This document shows, piece by piece, positions 27,515-36,825 of a DNA stretch of 64,000 nucleotides. The notes beneath the pieces are model-generated. The model had not been told where the DNA came from and did no database searches. It saw nothing but the letters and a program-made list of their open reading frames with translations. The DNA is from Calothrix parasitica NIES-267 (lineage in GTDB: Bacteria; Cyanobacteriota; Cyanobacteriia; Cyanobacteriales; Nostocaceae), in the NCBI RefSeq assembly GCF_002368095.1, contig NZ_AP018227.1:1845359-1909358 (forward strand), in the 5' to 3' direction. Position numbers and translations under genes: made by a program. Within the stretch, counting starts at the first letter, position 1. Every line of letters starts with the position of its first letter.

Positions 27515-29245
27515 TTGAAAACAAACAAAATTTCGTTAATTATCTGTTTTTTAGCTGCGGGAATTACCGGATTTCCCGATAAAGCAATGTCTAAAAAACA
27601 GGCTTCTACTGAATTAGTCATTACTCCCCATCAAGGGACGGTAGAAACCAAACAGTTTGAAATAAAAAAGACAGAACAATTTAAGATTTCTCAGCCACTT
27701 ACTGAATCTGTTAATTACAACTCATTGGATGAAAATCCCATGGGACAGGTTAATTCGGTTTCCCAATTTAGAGACGTACAGCCAACAGATTGGGCTTTTC
27801 AGTCTTTGCAGTCTTTGGTGGAGCGCTATGGATGTATTGCAGGTTATCCAAATGGAACCTATCGAGGAAACCGTGCTTTAACTCGTTATGAGTTTGCTGC
27901 GGGTTTGAATGCTTGTTTGGACAGAGTAAATGAGTTGATTGCTACAGCTGCAAATAACATAGTCACCCGTGACGATTTAGCAACTTTACAAAAATTACAG
28001 TCAGAATTCGCGGCTGAGTTAGCTACATTGAGGGGAAGAGTTGATGCTTTAGAATCTCGTGCTGCTGATATCGAAGCTAATCAATTTTCTACAACAACTA
28101 AACTCAGCGGAATTACGATTGTTGGTATTCAAGGAAGAAATGAAAACCGAGCAGATACTCCTCCGAGAGATGGAATAAGAGATACTAACGACCCTGGAAC
28201 TAATGTCAACGTTGTTAATTTTAACCAGTTGTATTTAACTAGCCAATTCAATCCACGTAGTTTTTTGGTAGTCGGTCTTTTAGCTGGTCAGGGTAGTGCT
28301 CAACCGACATTAACCAATGATTTAATATTTGGCTATGAATATGATTTTGGTAATGACTTTCAATTAAGCGACTTACATTTTCACCAACTTCTGACTAAAA
28401 ATTTAGCGATGATGGTGGGAACCAAAGGTGTGGATATGGTACGTTCATTTCGAGGACCAAACCGCGCTGAAAGTGCAGCCAACGGACCTTTATCATGGTT
28501 TGCACAAAGAAACCCAATTCTAAATTTAGATTTCGAGAACGGTGGTATTGCTTTTGATTGGCAATTTGCTCCCCGTGCTAGCCTACAAGCAGTTTATAGC
28601 GCTAGAGATATAGGAAATCCGGGAGAACGCGCAGGCTTATTTGATGGAAATACCACAGCAGCAGCACAATTGTTACTGACACCGGCTAAGACTTTGGATG
28701 TTGGTTTATATTACGTTAATAATTATTCTCCTAATGGTTCTTTGTTTAGCTTTGCAGGTGATAGTTGTTTAACTGCTCTGAATTGTTTTGCAGTTCCTGG
28801 AAGACCTTTGCAAACTAATGCTGTTGGAGCTACGGTCAATTGGGATATTTCGCGAGGAGTTACGCTAGGTGGTTGGGCTGGTTATACTAACTCTCGCATT
28901 CCTGGAGAATCGGGAGATGTAGAAACAACAAACTACATGGTTTATCTCAATTTTCCTGACTTATTTGCTAAAGGTAATTTGGGTGGAGTTTATGTAGGAC
29001 AGCCACCAAAAATTGTTAGCAGCAATCTACCTGTAGGTAACAATGTTCCAGACCTGTTAGATGGTGGTAACGGAAGCGAAGGTGGACAACCGGGAACAAC
29101 TACTCATATTGAGGCTTTTTATCGTTGGCAATTGAACGACAATATGAGCATTACTCCAGGAATTATTCATATTATCGAACCCGGTCATACACCGGATAGC
29201 GATTCAATTACTATTGGTATTTTGAGAACTAGTTTTACTTTTTAA
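27515..29245 (+). CDS. SLH-domain outer-membrane porin (iron-uptake / OprB type)
   Basis: 576 residues from a TTG start. The N-terminal signal peptide (residues about 1-27, KISLIICFLAAGITGF) is followed by an S-layer-homology domain (FRDVQPTDWAFQSLQSLVER, ...YPNGTYRGNRALTRYEFAA) that anchors to peptidoglycan-linked polysaccharide, a coiled coil (residues about 150-190), and a beta-barrel domain of the carbohydrate-selective OprB class ending in aromatic F (RTSFTF). Cyanobacterial proteins of this make-up form the major outer-membrane channels and are implicated in inorganic ion, including iron, uptake. No Fur box could be identified by eye. Monocistronic. Confidence 0.88.
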   Translation: MKTNKISLIICFLAAGITGFPDKAMSKKQASTELVITPHQGTVETKQFEIKKTEQFKISQPLTESVNYNSLDENPMGQVNSVSQFRDVQPTDWAFQSLQSLVERYGCIAGYPNGTYRGNRALTRYEFAAGLNACLDRVNELIATAANNIVTRDDLATLQKLQSEFAAELATLRGRVDALESRAADIEANQFSTTTKLSGITIVGIQGRNENRADTPPRDGIRDTNDPGTNVNVVNFNQLYLTSQFNPRSFLVVGLLAGQGSAQPTLTNDLIFGYEYDFGNDFQLSDLHFHQLLTKNLAMMVGTKGVDMVRSFRGPNRAESAANGPLSWFAQRNPILNLDFENGGIAFDWQFAPRASLQAVYSARDIGNPGERAGLFDGNTTAAAQLLLTPAKTLDVGLYYVNNYSPNGSLFSFAGDSCLTALNCFAVPGRPLQTNAVGATVNWDISRGVTLGGWAGYTNSRIPGESGDVETTNYMVYLNFPDLFAKGNLGGVYVGQPPKIVSSNLPVGNNVPDLLDGGNGSEGGQPGTTTHIEAFYRWQLNDNMSITPGIIHIIEPGHTPDSDSITIGILRTSFTF

Positions 29246-29501
29246 GAATTGGGGATTGGTGTTGATTATTAAAAATAATAAAAAGGCAGTAGGAAACAAG
29301 GAACAGGAAATTAAAAATAGTATTTGCGATTAATATCGATTAATAAAGCTAATTTCCTTTCTATAGCAAGTATTTCAATACTTTGATTCAGCAATTTAGC
29401 ATACTATATGCTGAAGAACCATAATTAATAATCAATCAAGTTATTTCGGGTGTTTTATTACTACCTATTTGATAATTTTGTTCTATTATGTTCATCTAAT
29501 T

Positions 29502-29643
29502 TATAGCATTTCCTACTCTATTAAAGTACATTTAAAAACCTCACCCCCAACCCCTCTCCTTCCACCAGGAGAGGGGAGATAAAGCACAGATTTATCGGAG
29601 TAAGATAATTGCTGCACCTCAGTTGCTTGATAAACGCGATATC
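29502..29643. repeat. MITE-like element with TATAGCATTTCC end
   Basis: Starts TATAGCATTTCCTACTCTAT, contains a CCTCACCCCC...GGAGAGGGGAG core, and ends CAGTTGCTTGATAAACGC. The same arrangement occurs at 39921-40040 and, shorter, near 29742-29834, which ends GGAAATGCTATA, i.e. the inverted complement of the start. Confidence 0.6.
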
Positions 29644-30216
29644 TGTTATTTTGAGGCTATTCTAAAAATTTTTAATTTTAAATGTAGGGTGTGTTGTCGC
29701 GTCAGCGCACCATATATAAGCTTTCGGTGCGTTAGACTGAAGACTATTAAAGTACATCTAAAAACCTCACCCCTAACCCTTATTAAGTAGAGGGGAAATA
29801 AGCATGTACCTTAGTTGCTTGCGGAAATGCTATATACCCTATTCCCAATTCACATTCATCGTAAAGAATTCATATAGTAAGTCAAAATAGTTAAATATGC
29901 GGTCGTGCTATTTTAAAATTCTTAGCAATAAAATAGGTATCTTGCTTCAGTATTTTTCCTCTTGAAAATAATATTAATTTGGTACTACATTTTGAGTAGT
30001 TACGCTATAAACGCATGTTTTAACAAAGGTCGGATTTTCAGAGTGCATTTATGAATCGTGTCTATATCGTTTAAATAGGCGTAGCAAATCTTTTTTTATC
30101 AAAAACTTTCATTTTTCTTGTCTAATATATAGTTGCTTTATAAAAACATTTTTTGACGCAACAACCATATTCAAACAAGATTTTTTATCCAATTTTAGAA
30201 GCAATTAAAAGTTAAA
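29644..30216. other. Repeat-filled non-coding gap
   Basis: No gene seen. It contains a GTAGGGTGTGTTGTCGCG...CGCACCAT repeat (29683-29713), the short MITE-like unit (29742-29834), and A/T-rich sequence that presumably includes the promoter of the small gene at 30217. Confidence 0.5.
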
Positions 30217-30495
30217 ATGCCCCAAAATACTTCTTGTCTGCTTGCGTTAGTTTTAGCAGTTGGTTCCGCTTTAATTACAATTCCATCTCACGCACAAACA
30301 ACAGCGGAGACGACCAAGAATACAACTGCATCCTCCTCCCAAGCTTCCGTAAATAATCAAAACACAGCATCAAAATCTGAAGCTGTTAATAAAAACAAGG
30401 CTACTGATATTGCTCAATCTGAGCCTGTGTCCACTACTGCTAATACTCCTCGGGAAAACGCTGTATACAGCCGAATTGGATGGTTGAAGCAGTAA
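30217..30495 (+). CDS. Small exported low-complexity protein
   Basis: 92 residues with a clear signal peptide (LLALVLAVGSALITIPSHAQ, cleavage after HAQ). The mature part is Thr/Ser/Asn/Ala-rich and without cysteine. No family recognised. Confidence 0.6.
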   Translation: MPQNTSCLLALVLAVGSALITIPSHAQTTAETTKNTTASSSQASVNNQNTASKSEAVNKNKATDIAQSEPVSTTANTPRENAVYSRIGWLKQ

Positions 30496-30561
30496 GGGGG
30501 AATAGTTAGGAGTTAGGAGTTAGGAATTAATAGGAATTAAAAATAAATTCATGTAATTAAA

Positions 30562-30590
30562 TGTAGAGACGTAGCAGTGCTACGTCTCTT
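30562..30590. repeat. GAGACG palindrome
   Basis: AGAGACGTAGCA followed by GTGCTACGTCTCT: an inverted repeat of the same family as 23438. A second member follows at 30638-30664 (GAGACGTTACATTGCAACGTCTC), so the two may act as back-to-back terminators between the convergent genes. Confidence 0.75.
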
Positions 30591-30637
30591 TGTGTTTGTT
30601 GATTTTTATCAGTTATTAGTGTCAATTGAAATCCCTG

Positions 30638-30664
30638 GAGACGTTACATTGCAACGTCTCTACA
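30638..30664. repeat. GAGACGTT...AACGTCTC palindrome
   Basis: Second of two adjacent members of the family, just downstream (convergent side) of the GT4 gene stop. Confidence 0.75.
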
Positions 30665-30672
30665 CCTGTTAA

Positions 30673-31890
30673 TTAATTTCCGACACAAACTTGTTCGTAA
30701 CGTCTTCCTGCACTTTCCCAGGTGAATTCTGTTTCTACTAATTTTCTAGCGTTATAAGATAGTTCTGCTCTCAATTGGGGATTTTCAAATAAATGGCTGA
30801 TAGCACTTACGTATTCTTGCGGTTGATTGGCTCGTAATGCTCGCAATTCTGCGCTGTCACCGTCTACAGCTAGTCCTTCTAAACCTCTGTCGCTTCCGAC
30901 GACAGGTATACCCGCAGCCATTGCTTCTAAGGTTTTGTTTTTGATTCCGAAACCAGTCCGCATTGACACTACACAAACTGTGGATTGATGTAAATATTCT
31001 GCCATTGAGGGGACTTTCCCGGTGACGTTGACTCCGGGTTTTTCTTTAAGAGCTAATACTTCTGCTACCGGACGAGAACCGACAATATCAAATGTTGTGT
31101 CGGGATATTGTTTTTGGATTTGTGGTAAAACTTCGTTGCAGAAAAAGCATACAGCATCAATGTTTGCTAAGTTATCCATTGCACCGATGAAAACTAAACG
31201 GTGTCCCCCTGGGTCTGATATCCGATTGGGAAACATAACTAAATCTACCCCGTTGGGAATCACCATCATTTCACTTTGTGAGTTGAATTCCCGTAACTGA
31301 ATTTTATCTTCTTCTGTTGTTGCTACAATTGCTGAAAACTTTTTGCAGTAGGTTTTTTCGTAACGGCGAAGTAGAGGTAAATTTATTTTATCTCTTAAAG
31401 GTTTTTCAGATATGCCGTTTTGTAATTGATTGAGACAGGTACCGTATACCGAACTGTGAACGTTGACTACGGTGCGGACTTTTTTATGAAAACTAGGACG
31501 AATGTAGATTTCATTAACGCTGTGTTCGCTGGTAATAGTGTCGCAATTACCCATTTCTACGTAGTTATCAATCCAGTTTTGCATTTCCACGGAGTAGCGA
31601 TTTAACACGCTTGGTGGAATACCTTTACTGACGAATTTAGTTAGACGCTGAAATTTTTTCAGTATTCCTCCGGTGGTACCAGAGTCATGGGGACGATTAA
31701 AAAGGACTAGTTTATCCACACAATCCCGTAATCCTGCAATTTCTGATTCAGTAACTCCGGGTTCGGGTTGAGTTACCAAGGTAATATGATGATTTTTATT
31801 TAAATACCTAAGTAAATTAAATGTTCTAACTTGAGTTCCACCGCGAGTAGGTGGATAAGGAAATGTAGAGGATAACATTAATATGTTCAT
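30673..31890 (-). CDS. Glycosyltransferase family 4
   Basis: GT-B fold sugar transferase of about 405 residues. The N-terminal domain opens MNILMLSSTFPYPPTRGGTQ, a typical acceptor-side glycine loop; the C-terminal domain has VVATTEEDKIQ, IPNGVDLVMF, VFIGAMDN and the nucleotide-sugar signature GFGIKNKTLEAMAAGIPVVG (E-x7-E type). ATG 31890 was chosen over an in-frame codon at 31917. It probably builds exopolysaccharide or O-antigen together with the two genes transcribed away from it at 32172 and 33348. Acceptor and donor unknown. Confidence 0.88.
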   Translation of the reverse strand: MNILMLSSTFPYPPTRGGTQVRTFNLLRYLNKNHHITLVTQPEPGVTESEIAGLRDCVDKLVLFNRPHDSGTTGGILKKFQRLTKFVSKGIPPSVLNRYSVEMQNWIDNYVEMGNCDTITSEHSVNEIYIRPSFHKKVRTVVNVHSSVYGTCLNQLQNGISEKPLRDKINLPLLRRYEKTYCKKFSAIVATTEEDKIQLREFNSQSEMMVIPNGVDLVMFPNRISDPGGHRLVFIGAMDNLANIDAVCFFCNEVLPQIQKQYPDTTFDIVGSRPVAEVLALKEKPGVNVTGKVPSMAEYLHQSTVCVVSMRTGFGIKNKTLEAMAAGIPVVGSDRGLEGLAVDGDSAELRALRANQPQEYVSAISHLFENPQLRAELSYNARKLVETEFTWESAGRRYEQVCVGN

Positions 31891-32171
31891 AGAAATAGTG
31901 GTAGTTTTTAGTTGCAATAATTAGTTTTTTATCTATCTGAATTAGTATCTTTTATTGATTAATATCCGGATAAGATTTTCTCAATTTGAATATAGACAAT
32001 GATTAAAAATATTGTTGGCATGAAAACACTATAATAATTAAATGAAGTAATTAATGTCAACAATCAAAAATATGGAATATTTGCCTCGATTAAGAATATA
32101 AAAAACAACACAATCTATTCATTGTCTGTTATGCACAATAGATATTACTTATTTTATTTAGGAGAATTTAA

Positions 32172-33227
32172 ATGAATATTTTATTAATGGGTTATTATGG
32201 TTTTCACAATGTTGGCGATGATTTATTCTTACGTCAGTTAATAGATTATTTTGCGAAAAAACAAGATGTAAAAAATATATTTGTATTTTGTCAGGAAGAT
32301 TATTACGAGCGCACTACAGATAAAGTTCGCTTTTTTGCAGCTAACAAGTTATCTAAACTAAAAAGACTTGCGATTATTTTACAAAGCCAATGTTTAATGT
32401 GGGGTGGTGGAACTTTAAATATTGAAGATAAACCCACTAATTTATTAAGATTGCAGTCAATAGCAAAATGGACTAATAAACGTTTCTGTTTTCTTGGTGT
32501 AGGTTTGGAAGCTATTAATTCAGATGAAAAAGAAAACAAAAGCCAAGTCTTTAAAAATGCTGATTTACTCTATTTAAGAGATAAACAATCATACGAATCG
32601 GCTTTGCAAAAGCTTAAGCCGATTAAAGCTTGTTGTTTGGGCGGAGATTTAGCATTTTTAAATTTAGATTATTATCAATCTTATATTAAAGAGAATAAGT
32701 CTAACGAAATTAAAAACATCTCTTTCTCTGGAAAATTCTGGTGGGGTGAAGGAAGAGGTGAATTTTACGGACAGCAATTAATGCAGTTTGTGGAAAAGTA
32801 TAATTCAGTAATTCATTTATTACCAGCCCATGTCGGGGAAGAGAGAAACGATAATAAATTTCACCACTTACTCAAAAAGTATTTACCCGAATCTAATTAC
32901 AAGCTGCACTCTTGGGAAAAACCAATAGAATTTGTCGAGATTTTAAGCGACATGGATTTGCATTTTGGCAACCGCTTGCACTCTGTTATCTTGGCTGATA
33001 TTCTCGGTATACCCAGCGTCGGAATTAGCGGTCTGAATACAAAAATTCAGCATTATATTGATAAAACAGAAATGGTTCCGGAGTTAAGATTGTTAGATTT
33101 TATGGAGCCTATAGAACTACACAACATTGAAAAACTCTTCAGAGAATATCAAAGACCAAATGAATTTATTTTGAATGAGTCTAAGACTGCGAAAGAAGGT
33201 GTTGAATTAGTTTTTAAAGCTAATTAA
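32172..33227 (+). CDS. Polysaccharide pyruvyl transferase family protein
   Basis: 351 residues, CsaB/WcaK-like. The start MNILLMGYYGFHNVGDDL is the family's glycine-rich loop; further marks are MWGGGTLNIED, and the C-terminal LHFGNRLHSVILADILGIPSVG, which includes the NRxH motif. Such enzymes transfer pyruvate ketals to cell-wall or exopolysaccharide sugars. A strong Shine-Dalgarno sequence (AGGAG) precedes the ATG. Divergent from GT4 across 281 bases. Confidence 0.88.
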   Translation: MNILLMGYYGFHNVGDDLFLRQLIDYFAKKQDVKNIFVFCQEDYYERTTDKVRFFAANKLSKLKRLAIILQSQCLMWGGGTLNIEDKPTNLLRLQSIAKWTNKRFCFLGVGLEAINSDEKENKSQVFKNADLLYLRDKQSYESALQKLKPIKACCLGGDLAFLNLDYYQSYIKENKSNEIKNISFSGKFWWGEGRGEFYGQQLMQFVEKYNSVIHLLPAHVGEERNDNKFHHLLKKYLPESNYKLHSWEKPIEFVEILSDMDLHFGNRLHSVILADILGIPSVGISGLNTKIQHYIDKTEMVPELRLLDFMEPIELHNIEKLFREYQRPNEFILNESKTAKEGVELVFKAN

Positions 33228-33347
33228 TATGGTAGAGGGGGAAGAGGGGGTAGAAGGGGCAGAGGGGGTAGAGATTAAAAACTCCTAATTCCTAACTCTT
33301 AACTCCTAATTCCTAACTCCTAACTCTTAATTCCCAAATTTAATATT

Positions 33348-34295
33348 ATGGCTAAAGTTAGTATTTGTATTCCTACATTTAATCGAATTGATTTATTACC
33401 TTTCGCGATTGAAAGCGTTCTCAAACAAAGTTATCAAGATTTTGAATTGATTGTTTGTGATGATGGTTCTAGCGATGGTACTGCCGATTTGATGTCTAAG
33501 TATGAAGATAATCGCATTAAATATATTCGCCATCAACAGAATATTGGTAAAAGTAATAATATGCGTTCTGGCTTTGATGCTGCAACGGGTGATTATTTTA
33601 TTAAGTTTGACGATGATGATAGATTAACTGCGGATTTTATCGCGGAAACTGCTGCAATTCTTGAGAAAGATTCTAGTATCGATTTTGTTGGTACCGACCA
33701 CTGGATTATTGATATTAATAACGAGCGCGATGAAGTTCAAACTAAGGAGAATTCGCGTAAATGGGGAAGAGAAAGTTTACCCGAAGGTGTGGTAAATAAT
33801 CTTTTGAAAGCGGTGTTTGTTAATCAAAGCTTTCAAATTGGTGCAACTTTATTCCGTCGTCAAACTGTAGTTGAAGTCGGTTTTATGCAGCCGAATTGGC
33901 AAAATTGTGAGGATAATGATTTATTCGTCCGTTTGGCTTTGGCTGGGAAGAAGGGTTATTATTTACCGAAGTTGTTGATGGAATATCGAGTTCACGCAGA
34001 ACAACAAGGAATTAATCGCGCAATTCCATATTTAATAGGTAAACAGCAATATTTGCAAAGCTATAAGTTTGATTCTCCGGAATTGGAGGATATTAGATTA
34101 AAACGGTTGCAGGAAACTCAGTTATTGTTGGGTTTGCGGTTGATTGAAACTGGTGAAACCGACAAAGGTAGAGAATTGGTTAGGAAAGGTAAATCTTTTT
34201 CTACCGCTAAAGCTTGGACTGGATTTGGTTTATCTTTTTTACCCGTGGGTGTTCGGGGTAAAGCGTTTGATGCTTTACGGAAGGTGAAAGGGTGA
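33348..34295 (+). CDS. Glycosyltransferase family 2
   Basis: GT-A fold transferase of 315 residues. VSICIPTFNRIDLLPFAIES, VCDDGSSDGT and the metal-binding FDDDDRLTADF (DxD) are clear; NCEDNDLFVRLALAGK is the ED motif. It lies 120 bases after the pyruvyl transferase, the gap being filled with CCTAACTCCTAATTCC-type short repeats. A role in the same surface polysaccharide pathway is inferred from position. Confidence 0.9.
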   Translation: MAKVSICIPTFNRIDLLPFAIESVLKQSYQDFELIVCDDGSSDGTADLMSKYEDNRIKYIRHQQNIGKSNNMRSGFDAATGDYFIKFDDDDRLTADFIAETAAILEKDSSIDFVGTDHWIIDINNERDEVQTKENSRKWGRESLPEGVVNNLLKAVFVNQSFQIGATLFRRQTVVEVGFMQPNWQNCEDNDLFVRLALAGKKGYYLPKLLMEYRVHAEQQGINRAIPYLIGKQQYLQSYKFDSPELEDIRLKRLQETQLLLGLRLIETGETDKGRELVRKGKSFSTAKAWTGFGLSFLPVGVRGKAFDALRKVKG

Positions 34296-34348
34296 GGGGA
34301 AAGAGTTAGGAGTTAGGAGTTATGAGTTAGGAGTTAAGAATTAAAAAA

Positions 34349-35104
34349 TTATGACAATTCGTCAATAATATTAAACATCGTTATTTCACCTAATATTCCT
34401 TTTATCCCCAAACTTCTAACGGAGTTAAATACATCGCGATAATCTGTAAACTTATTATTTGTTTTTTTTTCGCGAGCATCAATGATAGCTTTAGCTAGTT
34501 TCTCTGATTTAGAAATTTTTGAACGTTTTAATTTGAGAGCTAACTCATTTTCATCTAAGGTATTTATCAAGGTTAAAGGATGACTCGGTTGAGGAATTTG
34601 ATTTTTTATTTGCTTTAATTCTTCGTCTGTTGTTTCTCTTTCCTGTCTTATTATTGAATTCAAATCGTTAATCTGCTTTTCTAGTCGTAATTCCAGATTT
34701 TGCAAGCGAGATTCTATTTTATCTGTGTTGGAAGTATGAGAAATCTTAGGACTATCGGAAGTATTTGAAACTATTTTTACTGGTTGTTCTGATGGCTCTT
34801 CACCTCTAAGAATCTCAGCTTGTTTTACAACTAAATCTTCTAGTTTGGGTGAAATTACAAATGCATTTACCATTTCACCTTTACGAGCATCTTTTTCTTT
34901 TGCTCTGAGTGCAGCGTAATATTCAAAATGTCCGTCAACTACGCTAAAACTTTCTATTCCGGTTGCTTTGACAACTACTGGTCTAATAATTCCTTCTGAT
35001 TCTAAAATAATATCGGCGAGATTTTCTAAATCTGCTTCAGCGAAATTTGAACGAGGTACATCAGAAGTGATGCTTTTAACGTCAACTAAGGAAAAGTCCA
35101 TCAT
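34349..35104 (-). CDS. ParB-like partition protein
   Basis: 251 residues. The N-terminal 100 residues resemble the ParB/Spo0J nuclease-like fold: ENLADIILESEGIIRPVVVK, then FSVVDGHFEYYAAL, which stands where CTP-binding ParB proteins have GERR-like sequence (here GHFEYY, so the match is degenerate). A coiled coil follows (residues about 125-165, NLELRLEKQINDLNSIIRQ) and a small C-terminal helical domain that may be helix-hairpin-helix (KFTDYRDVFNSVRSLGIKGI). Its ATG directly abuts the stop of the ParA-nuclease fusion upstream, so the two are translationally coupled. It probably binds DNA or the ParA partner; not a canonical chromosome ParB. Confidence 0.75.
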   Translation of the reverse strand: MMDFSLVDVKSITSDVPRSNFAEADLENLADIILESEGIIRPVVVKATGIESFSVVDGHFEYYAALRAKEKDARKGEMVNAFVISPKLEDLVVKQAEILRGEEPSEQPVKIVSNTSDSPKISHTSNTDKIESRLQNLELRLEKQINDLNSIIRQERETTDEELKQIKNQIPQPSHPLTLINTLDENELALKLKRSKISKSEKLAKAIIDAREKKTNNKFTDYRDVFNSVRSLGIKGILGEITMFNIIDELS

Positions 35105-36478
35105 TTAATTAGCTCCTACAGATTTTAAAACTTCTGCTGCTAAAATATCAAATTCTTGGGCAGATGTTTGTGCTGAAGTATTAGATTCGGCAAATTTAAA
35201 AATAGATTTTGGGTCTGGATATTCTAATTCTCCAACGTAAAGTACTTGATTCATACAGGTTGATAACGCTGTTCTATCATAAATTACTGACTCCATTAAT
35301 GGTAGATTGTAACGCTCAGTAATTACTTCTCTTTGTTTAGGAAATGTACTTTGTAAAAATTTGAAGTTGGTTGATATTTTTGAGGGAAGCACACCTATTA
35401 AATTTATAGCTGGTTTCCCCATTACTTCTCTATTTTCGTTTGTCTGATTAATGAATTTAACGACTGTTGGTAAACCTTGATTGGCGAATGGTTTTAAATC
35501 TGAAGGTATTATTAAGTAGTCGGCTGTCATTAAAGCAACTTCAGCATATAAATCTCTGGAAGGTGGAGTGTCAATAATTACGATATCGTAATCTTTTTCT
35601 ACTCTTTTTAGTTTGGATTCTAATCTTTTCCGAGATGCAAATATTTTATTTAGTTTATCTTGGTATTGAATTAATGTGATGTGTGAAGGGATAACATCTA
35701 TTTCCGGATTATTAAAAAATTCTGACTGACGAACAATATCAGGAATAAAATTAAACTCACCGGATTCTAATAAATGATAGACATTGCTATCTTTTAAATT
35801 ATCATCTTCTTCAAATTGAAATTTAACTAAACCTGTTGCGAAAGTACTGTTTGCTTGAGAATCTATATCTATCAAAAGTACTTTTTTTCCCATGTTGCTT
35901 AAAGCTGCTGCCAGATTCACTGAAACAGTAGTTTTACCAACTCCACCTTTATTATGATAAATTGCAATTATTTTCATTTTATTATTCCTTGTAGTTTCAG
36001 AAGGTTGATAAATAGGCTGTATTTTGATTTGTTGATTTTGATTTTTTTCTCTTAAACTATCTCTACCAATTATTTGTTTTATCTCATCAATTTTGCTATC
36101 AACTTCTCTCCCAGAACATCGAAATACTAACTCAATATCTGCTTGATATTTGTGATAAATTCTAATTTCTTTACCGTTCGTTAGCAACCCATAAGATACG
36201 TGTAACTTAGTTAAATACTGCTTGAGTCGATAAACGTGCTTATTCAAACTTTGTTTTGGGTGTTTAGCCTCCATAACTACACTTAACGGAGAGTCAGCAT
36301 CTAAAACAAAGGGAATTGCTTGTTTTGCAAATGCTAAGAAGTCTAAACGAATACTTCCGAATGTAACTTCTTGATGCCAGATATCGGGAGTATACCCCAA
36401 GTTGGGTAACAAATATTGAACGATAAGTTTACTTTCTACTTCGCTTTCGTTACGGCAAAGTTCTGGATTAAAAGGCAA
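35105..36478 (-). CDS. HsdR_N-like nuclease domain fused to a ParA ATPase
   Basis: 457 residues with two parts. Residues about 10-140 look like the type I restriction HsdR N-terminal / PD-(D/E)XK domain: RLDFLAFAKQ and SVVMEAKHPKQSL supply D...ExK. From residue 168 a complete ParA/MinD-type ATPase begins (IIAIYHNKGGVGKTTVSVNLA, deviant Walker A; VLLIDIDSQANS; IVIIDTPPS). ParA ATPases move or position DNA cargo with ParB partners, and a ParB-like gene follows without a gap. The ParA part has its own ATG (35975-35977) with AAGGA eight bases upstream, so a separate ParA could also be made. The ParA-nuclease fusion is unusual and suggests DNA processing or defence rather than simple partition. 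Confidence 0.82.
   Translation of the reverse strand: MPFNPELCRNESEVESKLIVQYLLPNLGYTPDIWHQEVTFGSIRLDFLAFAKQAIPFVLDADSPLSVVMEAKHPKQSLNKHVYRLKQYLTKLHVSYGLLTNGKEIRIYHKYQADIELVFRCSGREVDSKIDEIKQIIGRDSLREKNQNQQIKIQPIYQPSETTRNNKMKIIAIYHNKGGVGKTTVSVNLAAALSNMGKKVLLIDIDSQANSTFATGLVKFQFEEDDNLKDSNVYHLLESGEFNFIPDIVRQSEFFNNPEIDVIPSHITLIQYQDKLNKIFASRKRLESKLKRVEKDYDIVIIDTPPSRDLYAEVALMTADYLIIPSDLKPFANQGLPTVVKFINQTNENREVMGKPAINLIGVLPSKISTNFKFLQSTFPKQREVITERYNLPLMESVIYDRTALSTCMNQVLYVGELEYPDPKSIFKFAESNTSAQTSAQEFDILAAEVLKSVGAN
35975..35990 (-). promoter_or_regulatory. Internal ribosome-binding site and start for the ParA half
   Basis: On the minus strand AAGGAAT lies eight bases before an in-frame ATG that falls exactly at the first residue of the ParA domain (MKIIAIYHNKGGVGKTT). 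It could give two products from one gene. Confidence 0.5.
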
Positions 36479-36825
36479 TTTTTTTAACCTCTATCATTCT
36501 TTAATCATAGAAAATAGCTGGTAATTTGCTGATTATCTCACAGCTACATCAAATTTGTATGTTTTGAATAATACGTATAATATAAGTAATTTAATATACT
36601 AATGGATATTTTCTTGTTTGGTATGTGTCCGTCATCGCTATGGTATATTTTCAATCGCTCGCTCTAAACTCCTTACCCTTAGCTCCTCACTCCTAATTCC
36701 TGACTATTTTGGAGTTAACAATCTTACAGCTAATAACAGCACATGACGGTTACTATAAATAAGTAAACAAATTTATGGTCTTCGCGTTAAAGTAGTGCTG
36801 ATTAAGATTGAGCAAGATTACGTGT
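36479..36825. other. Divergent intergenic region of the ParA-nuclease and FtsK-fusion operons
   Basis: 347 bases with A/T-rich sequence (AATACGTATAATATAAG near 36571) and a CCTCACTCCTAATTCC short-repeat stretch at about 36690. Promoters of both operons must lie here. I saw no clear parS-like palindrome. Confidence 0.45.

Noticed and set aside
34349-36478. Ordinary chromosome ParAB partition pair
   Set aside because: The ParA carries an N-terminal nuclease-like domain and the ParB lacks the usual GERR-type motif, and no parS-like sites were seen.
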